Origin: Candidatus Bathyarchaeota archaeon | GTDB lineage: Archaea; Thermoproteota; Bathyarchaeia; Bathyarchaeales; WAQA01 | Assembly (NCBI GenBank): GCA_015520475.1 | Contig: WAQA01000042.1 | Span: forward strand, 1 to 17,135 | Direction of reading: 5' to 3' | DNA length: 17,135 nt | Shown here: in pieces, positions 8,451 to 15,380 of the stretch | Numbering within the stretch: the first letter of the stretch is position 1 | Layout: each line of letters opens with the position of its first letter | The notes under the pieces: generated by a model | Database searches by the model: none | The model's input: the letters and a program-made list of their open reading frames with translations, nothing else | Told to the model about the DNA's origin: nothing | Made by a program: the position numbers and the translations under genes

Positions 8451-8463
8451 AAAAGCTTAAGTT

Positions 8464-9381
8464 ATGGGGTCTTTAAGGGTCTCTGTAAAGATTCTTAATT
8501 GTCTGAGAGCGGTGGAGTTGCGGGTTAATATCGTCTCTTTGACTTGCTGTGCCGGTTGCATCTCATCCTTTTTGAATGCTGGTGATGCTCTCCTTGAAAT
8601 ACTCTCCGGCGACTTTGAAATTGTATATTCACCTACATTTATGGATCTGAGGGAGATACCGAACGTTGACTTGGCCATAGTTGAGGGTGGAGTTAGAACT
8701 GAGGAGGATGAAGAATTGATTAGGGAGGTGCGAGCTAAATCCAGTATACTTGTGGCTCTAGGTATCTGTGCAACTCATGGTGGAATAACCAGCTTGGGAG
8801 ATAAACTATCCCTTAAGAAGATTCTTGAGAGGGAGTTCTCTCTTCTTGACTCAACCAGGCTGCCGGAACTTAAGGATCTAATGTATCCGATATGTAACTT
8901 TGTAGATGTTGACTTTTATGTTCCAGGGTGTCCCCCTATGCCGCTTCTGATAGTTCACACTCTGAAGAGCATATTAAATCTGAAGAGGCCTATACGTTAT
9001 AAGAGTATTGTCTGCACTGAATGTAATAGAAGGATAATCCCAGCAAAGATTAGCCGTTTATATGGAATATACGAGAAGGAGTCGGATCCGGATATCTGTC
9101 TCGTCAGCCAAGGCTTCGTATGTTTAGGTTCGCTTACCCGTGACGGCTGTGGAGCTCCATGTCCAAGAGCCGGCTTTACCTGTTTCGGCTGCCGTGGACC
9201 TGCAGATCCATTCTTGTATAGATCTCGTGATATATATGCTCTTCTAGTTAAGGTTATATCAAAGAGGACAGGTATTGGGGAGGAAGATGTTAAGAGGGAA
9301 CTCTATCGTAACCCATTCATCTTCCACACCTTTATCTTCTCAAAATTTGAGAGGTTTAAGGCGAGGGATAGGATCATTTGA
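8464..9381 (+). CDS. [NiFe] hydrogenase small (electron-transfer) subunit, group 3
   Basis: This 305-residue protein would carry electrons between the NiFe site of the large subunit and an external partner through three iron-sulfur clusters. Proximal-cluster ligands are visible as CAGC (C29, C32), GICATHGG (C102) and YVPGCPP (C156). The other clusters are served by CTEC (184-187), C212, C220, C229, C233, C240 and C243, within CLVSQGFVCLGSLTRDGCG and CPRAGFTCFGC. The pattern, and phrases such as IVYSPTFMDLREIP and VEGGVR, fit the MvhG (methyl viologen-reducing, group 3c) and sulfhydrogenase delta (group 3b) families; I cannot decide between them. There is no Tat signal, so it is cytoplasmic. 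The start codon lies about 24 bases after a TATA box, implying a leaderless transcript. It overlaps the large-subunit gene by 4 bases. Confidence 0.9.
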   Translation: MGSLRVSVKILNCLRAVELRVNIVSLTCCAGCISSFLNAGDALLEILSGDFEIVYSPTFMDLREIPNVDLAIVEGGVRTEEDEELIREVRAKSSILVALGICATHGGITSLGDKLSLKKILEREFSLLDSTRLPELKDLMYPICNFVDVDFYVPGCPPMPLLIVHTLKSILNLKRPIRYKSIVCTECNRRIIPAKISRLYGIYEKESDPDICLVSQGFVCLGSLTRDGCGAPCPRAGFTCFGCRGPADPFLYRSRDIYALLVKVISKRTGIGEEDVKRELYRNPFIFHTFIFSKFERFKARDRII

Positions 9382-10790
9382 GTCGTGGAAGAGAGGTAAA
9401 CATATCGCCTACTACAAGGATTGAGGGTCACGGTAGAGTTACTATACTGCTTGATGATTTCGGGAACGTTTCAGACGCTTACTTCTACGCTACTGAAATC
9501 AGAGGGTTCGAGTTCTTTTTAAGGGGGATGGAGGCTGATAGGCTTCCATTCATAATCTCTAGGATATGTGGTGTATGTTCAACAGCCCATGTGATGGCGT
9601 CTGTTAAAGCGATAGAGAATATATATCATGTCTCTATAACTGAGACTGCGAGGAAACTTCGTGAACTCTTACTTATGGGACAGATAATCAATAATCATTC
9701 TCTAGTCTTCTTCTTTTTAACTTTACCTGACTTCTGGTTTTCGGTGGATGAGGATCCCTCAAAGAGGAATATCTTCCAGATAATGAAGGAGAAGCCGGAG
9801 ATAGGGAGAAAAGCTATAGCTCTCAGGAGCTTCGGCGCTCATATCCTGAGGATGCTGGGGAAACGTGAGGTTCATGTAGTGTCAGTTATACCTGGAGGCC
9901 TGATAGGTCCTTTGAAGGAGGTTGAGCGGAGAAGATTGCTTGAGGAGGCTCAGAAGGCTCTTGAAATCACTAAGGAGGCCCTCACACTTGGAAAGGATCT
10001 CTTTGATAGGAACTGGGATGACTTCAGGAAGGCTGGAGACTATAGAACCCATTACATGGCTCTAACCAGAGATGATGCTATAGAATTCTATGATGGGCAA
10101 GTCCATGTTATAAAACCTGATGGAGGCAGCCTTCTCGAATTTAATGCGGACGATTATATGATGAATATTGAGGAGAAGATTTATGGGTGGACCTACGCTA
10201 AATTTGCTTATCTGAAGATTCTAGGATGGCCTAAGGGAATAGTTCAGGTTGGACCTACCGCTCGGATGAATGTCAACTCGAGGGCTGGAACTGAGATTGC
10301 AGATCAAGAACTTAAAGAGTTTAAGAGGAGGTATGGAAGTCCAGCATATGCAACTTTACTCTTCGATTATACCCGCCTAATAGACTTGGTGTATGCCTGT
10401 GAAAGGGCTAAAAACCTCTTAGAGGAGAAGAGTATAACTCGGCATGATACAAGAGTGAAGGTTAAGCCTAGAGGTGGTAGAGGGGTGGGTGTGGTTGAAG
10501 CTCCAAGAGGGACTCTTGCCCATGAATACGTGTTGACTAGGGATGGACGTTTAAGGAGTATGAAGCTTATAATTCCGACACAAGTGAATAACGCTGCTAT
10601 AAACATGAACGTTAAGGATGCAGCGATGGAATTCATACGTTACGGAGAGGTTAAACCTGGATTACTAAATAGGATAGAGATGATTATACGTGCATATGAT
10701 CCATGCATAAAATGTGCCACTAGATCATATGGAAGTAACTTAACAGTTGAGATAAGGAATCTAAAGGGTGAGCTACTCAGAACCTTATAG
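9378..10790 (+). CDS. [NiFe] hydrogenase large (catalytic) subunit, group 3
   Basis: This 470-residue subunit binds the NiFe(CN)2CO centre and catalyses reversible H2 oxidation. The N-terminal signature SPTTRIEGHG (10-19) leads to the L1 motif RICGVC (62-67), which gives two nickel ligands. The L2 motif DPCIKCATR (441-449) gives the other two, C443 and C446. After R449 there is a 21-residue tail, as expected for a precursor trimmed by a maturation endopeptidase. Arg in place of the usual His at the cleavage position also occurs in E. coli HycE. Overall it resembles MvhA-like group 3 large subunits. The start must be TTG at 9378, the only usual start codon before the signature, and TTGA overlaps the small-subunit stop. 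No MvhD, HdrA, FrhB or diaphorase gene and no maturation protease lies within the window. Confidence 0.93.
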   Translation: MSRGREVNISPTTRIEGHGRVTILLDDFGNVSDAYFYATEIRGFEFFLRGMEADRLPFIISRICGVCSTAHVMASVKAIENIYHVSITETARKLRELLLMGQIINNHSLVFFFLTLPDFWFSVDEDPSKRNIFQIMKEKPEIGRKAIALRSFGAHILRMLGKREVHVVSVIPGGLIGPLKEVERRRLLEEAQKALEITKEALTLGKDLFDRNWDDFRKAGDYRTHYMALTRDDAIEFYDGQVHVIKPDGGSLLEFNADDYMMNIEEKIYGWTYAKFAYLKILGWPKGIVQVGPTARMNVNSRAGTEIADQELKEFKRRYGSPAYATLLFDYTRLIDLVYACERAKNLLEEKSITRHDTRVKVKPRGGRGVGVVEAPRGTLAHEYVLTRDGRLRSMKLIIPTQVNNAAINMNVKDAAMEFIRYGEVKPGLLNRIEMIIRAYDPCIKCATRSYGSNLTVEIRNLKGELLRTL

Positions 10791-10916
10791 GGTTCTGGAG
10801 AGGAAGATTATGGCTTAAGTCATGGGATGGGCTGCTGTGAGCCAGCCTGAATATGTTGTGGAGTAACCTATTATTGTATGTTCTGTTGACGGGTATTTTT
10901 GCTATCCGTTTCTCCC

Positions 10917-11396
10917 TTATCCTCCAGGTGCTCCATGGAATGGAGTATTCTTCCAGAGCATATCAAACCATTCCTCGTCGGTGATAGTTTCTCCTTGAAT
11001 GATTATCTCCACTATCTCCTTTAGAAGTCTATGATGTCTCCTTTCATCTGATAATATAGCATCTAACAGTAGCCTAACCTTCTCGTCTTTTATCCTCGGT
11101 AAAGCCTCATTAATCCTCCGTATGATATCCGCTTCTAAGAGTATATGTTTCTCCATTAATCTCTTCTGTTTACTGAGTTGTTCTTGGGTGATCGCTTTTG
11201 GAGCGCCTGTTAAAATGTTTATGGCAGCCTCGTACATCCATGCATGCTTCATAGAGTCTAATGTTATTCCCTTTAAGGTTCCCTTAACAGCTGGATTCTC
11301 AATTTCAGCTAGGGCCTTATCGAGTGATGCTATAATCTCCCTTTCAGTCCTAATCTGTTCTCTGAGAAAATCAACTAATTCATCTTCAGATATCAA
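10917..11396 (-). CDS. Ferritin-like (rubrerythrin-type) four-helix protein
   Basis: This is a predicted helical bundle of about 159 residues with carboxylate and histidine residues spaced as in di-iron ferritin-like proteins. Helix 1 offers E13, E18 and E20. Helix 2 has LDSMKH (D47, H51). Helix 3 has E82, H84 and E88. Helix 4 carries the classic ExxH as DERRHH (E118, H121). The helix 2 motif lacks the usual Glu three residues before His (it is Ser), so metal binding is plausible but not certain. The frame is open up to ATG 11543, but I chose TTG 11396. GAGGGAGA lies four bases upstream, the protein then begins with the helical MISEDELVDFLREQ, and the divergent gatB gene gets a 155-base spacer instead of 8 bases. 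The extra 49 residues of the long form look non-conserved. The gene converges on the hydrogenase genes. Storage, peroxide or oxygen protection are possible roles. Confidence 0.7.
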   Translation of the reverse strand: MISEDELVDFLREQIRTEREIIASLDKALAEIENPAVKGTLKGITLDSMKHAWMYEAAINILTGAPKAITQEQLSKQKRLMEKHILLEADIIRRINEALPRIKDEKVRLLLDAILSDERRHHRLLKEIVEIIIQGETITDEEWFDMLWKNTPFHGAPGG

Positions 11397-11515
11397 AATT
11401 TCTCCCTCAACATCATGACGATATAGAATTATGTTTCTTTTGAATGATAAGTCTTCTGTCCTTAAGGTGGAGCTCCGATATGAGGAGCGTTTATGCGGGA
11501 TCTCTGGGTTCCCGA

Positions 11516-11529
11516 GAAAACATTTAAGC
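11516..11529 (+). promoter_or_regulatory. TATA-like box for gatB
   Basis: GAAAACATTTAAGC is centred about 28 bases upstream of the gatB ATG at 11552, the spacing of a leaderless archaeal promoter. No Shine-Dalgarno is seen immediately before that ATG, which agrees. The box lies inside the long version of the divergent ferritin-like frame, a further reason to prefer the shorter start of that gene. Confidence 0.4.
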
Positions 11530-11551
11530 AAGTAGGATGGCATATTGAAGT

Positions 11552-13048
11552 ATGGGTTTCGGATCAGCCATGGTTAGATCCTCCGTAGTGTATGCTTCAG
11601 ACGATGTTAAGATAGGGCTTGAAGTTCATACTCAATTAACAAGTTTAAAGACTAAGCTCTTCTGTAGGTGCCCCTCTGATTATCGTGGGAAGGAGCCTAA
11701 CACGTTGGTCTGTCCAACATGTTTAGGTATGCCTGGTTCTCTTCCAGTCTTAAATGGGAAGGCTGTTGAGTATGCTGTGATGGCTGCTATAGCATTGAAG
11801 AGTAGAATATCGAAGAGGATGGTGTTCTTCAGGAAGAACTACTTCTATCCTGACATGCCTAAGAACTTTCAGATATCCCAATATGATAAAGCTGGAGGTG
11901 AACCATTAGCGAGAGGCGGATATGTAGACATTGAATCTCCAGGAGGATCAAAGAGAGTTAGGATACGTAGAATACACTTGGAGGAGGATCCTGGAAGGCT
12001 GGTACATATTGGATCTATAGATGAATCCCCATACACCCTGATAGACTATAATCGTTCCGGGATAGCTCTTCTGGAGACGGTTACAGAGCCTGATCTCTCC
12101 TCTCCTAGGGAGGCAAGGCTGTTCCTTCAGAAGCTGAGATCAATCTTTGAGCATCTTGGAATCTTTGATGGTAGCTTGGAGGGTGCGATGCGCTGTGACG
12201 CTAACATATCCTTGGCCGGCGGCGTCCGGGTTGAGGTGAAGAATATATCCTCCTTTAAGGAGGTTGAGCGGGCGTTAAACTTTGAGATAATGAGGCAGAG
12301 AAACCTGTTGGATCAGGGTATAAGGGTTGAGAGGGAGACTAGACACTGGGATGAGAGCCGCCGTATCACGATATCTCTGCGCAGCAAGGAAGAGGAGCAG
12401 GATTACAGGTACTTTCCTGAACCGGATCTTGTTCCGGTAATCATAGGTGAAGACTTTATCGAAGAGGTTAAGAGCAGGATGCCTGAGCTGCCGGATGATA
12501 GGATTAAAAGATTTATTGAATCGTATGGTCTCCCAAAATATGATGCTGAAGTTCTTGTCAGCTCTAAGGATCTAGCCGATTTCTTCGAGGAATGCGTGAA
12601 ATTATATGATAAACCTAAAGTTATAAGTAATTGGTTGATGAGTGATCTTTTGAGGCATCTGTACGAGAATGACCTGGAACTTTCAGAGTCGAAGATAACT
12701 CCTAGGAAACTTGTTGATATGATTCTCTTGATCGATAGGGGTGTTATAAGCGGGAAGATCGCTAAGAAGATTCTTCCTGAAATAATACTTAAGGAGAAGG
12801 GGCCGTATGAGATTGTTCGGGAGAAGGGTTTAATCAAGATAGATGATCGTCAACTGTTAAGTAGAATCGTAGATGATATCTTTGCTAGGAACAAGAAGGT
12901 TGTGAGAGACGCTTTTGAGAATGATAAGGTTGTCCATTATCTTATAGGTCTCCTAATGAAGGAGACGAGGGGTAAAGCAGATCCTATTTTGGCCAATGAA
13001 ATCATAAGGGAGAAGCTTGAGAAGGTTAAGAGAGAATATGCTCTATAA
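11552..13048 (+). CDS. gatB: Asp-tRNA(Asn)/Glu-tRNA(Gln) amidotransferase subunit B
   Basis: GatB phosphorylates the acyl group of misacylated Asp-tRNA(Asn) or Glu-tRNA(Gln) and receives ammonia from GatA, giving Asn-tRNA or Gln-tRNA. The 498-residue protein has the opening motif KIGLEVHTQL (20-29). Zinc-type cysteines follow at C38, C40, C54 and C57 (LFCRCP and VCPTCLGMPG). The kinase-like domain runs to about 300, then a helical linker and a C-terminal YqeY domain ending with TRGKADPILANEIIREKL. There is no AspRS-like insertion, so it is GatB and not GatE. ATG 11552 was used; ATG 11570 would remove six residues. GatA and GatC are not in the window. The last 6 bases overlap the end of the PAC2 gene on the other strand. 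Confidence 0.95.
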   Translation: MGFGSAMVRSSVVYASDDVKIGLEVHTQLTSLKTKLFCRCPSDYRGKEPNTLVCPTCLGMPGSLPVLNGKAVEYAVMAAIALKSRISKRMVFFRKNYFYPDMPKNFQISQYDKAGGEPLARGGYVDIESPGGSKRVRIRRIHLEEDPGRLVHIGSIDESPYTLIDYNRSGIALLETVTEPDLSSPREARLFLQKLRSIFEHLGIFDGSLEGAMRCDANISLAGGVRVEVKNISSFKEVERALNFEIMRQRNLLDQGIRVERETRHWDESRRITISLRSKEEEQDYRYFPEPDLVPVIIGEDFIEEVKSRMPELPDDRIKRFIESYGLPKYDAEVLVSSKDLADFFEECVKLYDKPKVISNWLMSDLLRHLYENDLELSESKITPRKLVDMILLIDRGVISGKIAKKILPEIILKEKGPYEIVREKGLIKIDDRQLLSRIVDDIFARNKKVVRDAFENDKVVHYLIGLLMKETRGKADPILANEIIREKLEKVKREYAL

Positions 13049-13681
13049 ATCTTCCTCTTCAAGATCTAGGCTGTCCATTAAAAAGCTATAGATACGTATT
13101 GCTGCTTCTCTATCAACGGTCTGTCCTGAGGTTGGACTTAACAGGCATATCCCCTTTAGACTTCGGTATTTAGCGATTCCCAGCAGTAGTCCTGGGACCC
13201 CTATTATGTTTCCACTATAGATTAATGCTCCTTTACTGACCATGTTGAGTGTGAGGTCTCTGGATGTTGAGGCTACATATATTTCTCCTCTGGCATGCGG
13301 AGCTGGAACTCCATCAACGGTTACTATAAACTTGCATCCGAGCTCTAATATGAAATCTAGAATCTTCCCGCATATCTCATGTAATGCTGGAATATCGTTT
13401 AGTTGAGGCAGGGCATCTCCAGTTAAAACTATAAAGTCTCTTCTTCCCATCTTGGCGGCGTAAAACTCATATTTTGGAGGGTGGCATGTTCCGTCACGGT
13501 TCACGAAAACATAATCTGGGAAGGCTGGAGAATACATCTCTGCAAATAAGCTGGACTCTGAGGAGTCTATGAATAGTTGAGCTACGATTCTACCTATGTC
13601 TCCTATGCCTGGTAACCCGCCTATCAAAATAGGATTGTTCATGTCTGGATTGGAGATCATATGAATGTATGATTCTTTCAA
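13043..13681 (-). CDS. PAC2 family protein (proteasome assembly chaperone-like)
   Basis: This 212-residue protein shows the PAC2 family opening, ILIGGLPGIGDIGRIVAQLFID (about 18-39). Other family-like segments are the strand-loop FIVTVDGVPAPHARGEIYVAS and GNIIGVPGLLLGIAKYRSLKGICLL. Archaeal relatives (PbaA-type) are linked to proteasome-related assembly; the exact role here is not established. The start is TTG 13681, supported by GGTGATC at 13688-13694, an exact match to the archaeal anti-Shine-Dalgarno complement, located over the end of pheT. The alternative ATG 13660 has no such site. It is the last gene of the pheS-pheT unit, 7 bases after pheT, and its 3' end overlaps the gatB 3' end by 6 bases. 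Confidence 0.85.
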   Translation of the reverse strand: MKESYIHMISNPDMNNPILIGGLPGIGDIGRIVAQLFIDSSESSLFAEMYSPAFPDYVFVNRDGTCHPPKYEFYAAKMGRRDFIVLTGDALPQLNDIPALHEICGKILDFILELGCKFIVTVDGVPAPHARGEIYVASTSRDLTLNMVSKGALIYSGNIIGVPGLLLGIAKYRSLKGICLLSPTSGQTVDREAAIRIYSFLMDSLDLEEEDL

Positions 13682-13688
13682 TATTTGA

Positions 13689-15380
13689 TCACCGGTTACT
13701 GTACAGTGTTTTTCTACTTAGCCTCTCCATTAAATGTTCAAGGTTGATCTCGAATGCTCCGGTTGGATTCTCCAAGTCGAAGTTGTTCAGCACTTCCGGA
13801 TGTATCTCACCTACTATTCCTATTCTCTTCTCTTCAATTCTTATCTCTGCTGCTCTTCCATCGATGAAGCTTGGATGAGAAGTGGATTTAACCGTGAAGT
13901 CTTCTATCCCTAAGTTTCTAAGTAACGCTTCAACGTATGATCTGGCTTCAGTAAAGTTGGCTGTTGGATGAGATGTCACCGCGGCAACATGCAGTTCTCT
14001 TCTCGTTCGGTTTTCAGCTTTCTCATCTATTATTATTACGTCTGAGACTTCAAATAGATTTTGAGGGTAGCTCTCATGTTTGTTCTCGGATAGATTCTTC
14101 ATTAGGCATGGTAGAATGGAGTCTCTAACTATGGAGTACTCAGATGATTTCGGATTCGCCAGTCTGATAGGTCTCTCCTTCTTTATCCTCATCCTATTAT
14201 ACTGTATATCCTCGTTTGTTAATATGAAGTTCATAACCTCTGTGAATCCTAGACCTATCATTATCAGTCTAACCTTGTTTGATATGATGCTGGCTGTATG
14301 GCTGCTTCCCACAGTTACTGTTTGAGGTATTGTAGGCTCAAAGTTGTAGTATCCATATCCAATAGCTACCTCCTCCACTAAGTCAACCATGTGGAGAATA
14401 TCTATTCTGTATGGTGGAATCGAGACTTCTAATATGCCTCTTCCTGATGCTTCAGCATCAAGTCTACTCTTCCTTAAGCATTCAATTATCTCGTCTTCTT
14501 TAAGTCTTAATCCTAATAGACGGTTAGCATAGTCAGTTTTAAGAGTCATCTTCTTAACTGTTAGGTTTGGTGTGACTTCTTCTCTGTTAGGATACTTAAC
14601 TGAGACGCTCTCTATTCTTCCGCCCATATCATGTAAGGCTGTAACTAGAATGTTTAGGCTCTTATTTACGGAGGATCTGTCTAGTCCCGTTACTTCTATG
14701 AAGAGGTTTCTTGTTGAGCTTGTCACCCTTGTCAATTCTCCGTTGATGATTGGTGGGAATGAGAGGACGTTTAGATCTCTATCAACTATGACCGGGTAGA
14801 GTGGAGATTGATTTACTAAATGTTTATATGCGATCCCCTTTTCATGCTCTTCAAGTATCTCTCTGAGGGTCATCTTCTCATTCTTTCCAAGCGGTATGAA
14901 TGATATTGAGTCCGGTGGAACGGCCTTATAGGTGAATGGCGGATTAACCGAGTCTAAATCATGTACTCCAATCGATGATTTCCTGCGATCCCTCCCTACT
15001 CCCCAATGGAGATCCTCCTGCATCTCCATGAGCTCTTTAACATCTTCCTCATCAAGGTTTATTCCTCTTATAACTGCGCAGACAATGTATGGTCTTACAT
15101 TCTCAACTGATGGATCAACGATTAAGGATATCTCTCCATCTTCAGCCTTATATCTTGGTAGTCCAGTTTCCCATCCGAGAAGTCCCTTAAAGGCTCGTGC
15201 TATGCCGGCTTGACTTGAAAAGTCCATTCTGTTCGGGTTATATTCAACCTTTACGTAGTTGTCTCCTATCTCCTCTATGTCTAGGCCGAGCCACGGAAGC
15301 CATTTAGTCATCTCTTCAATGCTGACTCTCCGTCCGATAAACCTGCAGAATCTATCTCTGTCTATGGTGATTACTGGCAT
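13689..15380 (-). CDS. pheT: Phenylalanyl-tRNA synthetase beta subunit, archaeal type
   Basis: PheT is the non-catalytic half of the heterotetramer that charges tRNA-Phe, and its B3/B4 domain normally edits Tyr-tRNA. At 563 residues it has the short archaeal/eukaryotic architecture without the bacterial N-terminal tRNA-binding and C-terminal anticodon-binding domains. The start MPVITIDRDRFCRFIGR is typical, followed by VKVEYNPNRMDFSSQAGIAR (about 43-62), the B3/B4 region to about 270, a B5 domain near 275-345 and a degenerate class II core to the end (GLGFTEVMNFILTN, AEIRIEEKRIGIVGEIHPEV). ATG 15380 has GGAGGAG seven bases upstream and overlaps the end of pheS by 10 bases, so translation is coupled. 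No frameshift is evident. Confidence 0.96.
   Translation of the reverse strand: MPVITIDRDRFCRFIGRRVSIEEMTKWLPWLGLDIEEIGDNYVKVEYNPNRMDFSSQAGIARAFKGLLGWETGLPRYKAEDGEISLIVDPSVENVRPYIVCAVIRGINLDEEDVKELMEMQEDLHWGVGRDRRKSSIGVHDLDSVNPPFTYKAVPPDSISFIPLGKNEKMTLREILEEHEKGIAYKHLVNQSPLYPVIVDRDLNVLSFPPIINGELTRVTSSTRNLFIEVTGLDRSSVNKSLNILVTALHDMGGRIESVSVKYPNREEVTPNLTVKKMTLKTDYANRLLGLRLKEDEIIECLRKSRLDAEASGRGILEVSIPPYRIDILHMVDLVEEVAIGYGYYNFEPTIPQTVTVGSSHTASIISNKVRLIMIGLGFTEVMNFILTNEDIQYNRMRIKKERPIRLANPKSSEYSIVRDSILPCLMKNLSENKHESYPQNLFEVSDVIIIDEKAENRTRRELHVAAVTSHPTANFTEARSYVEALLRNLGIEDFTVKSTSHPSFIDGRAAEIRIEEKRIGIVGEIHPEVLNNFDLENPTGAFEINLEHLMERLSRKTLYSNR

Noticed and set aside
10791..10916. A terminator after the hydrogenase genes (TATTTTT near 10894-10900)
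   Set aside because: Five Ts about 105 bases after the stop with no stem is too weak to call, although archaeal termination at T-runs is possible.
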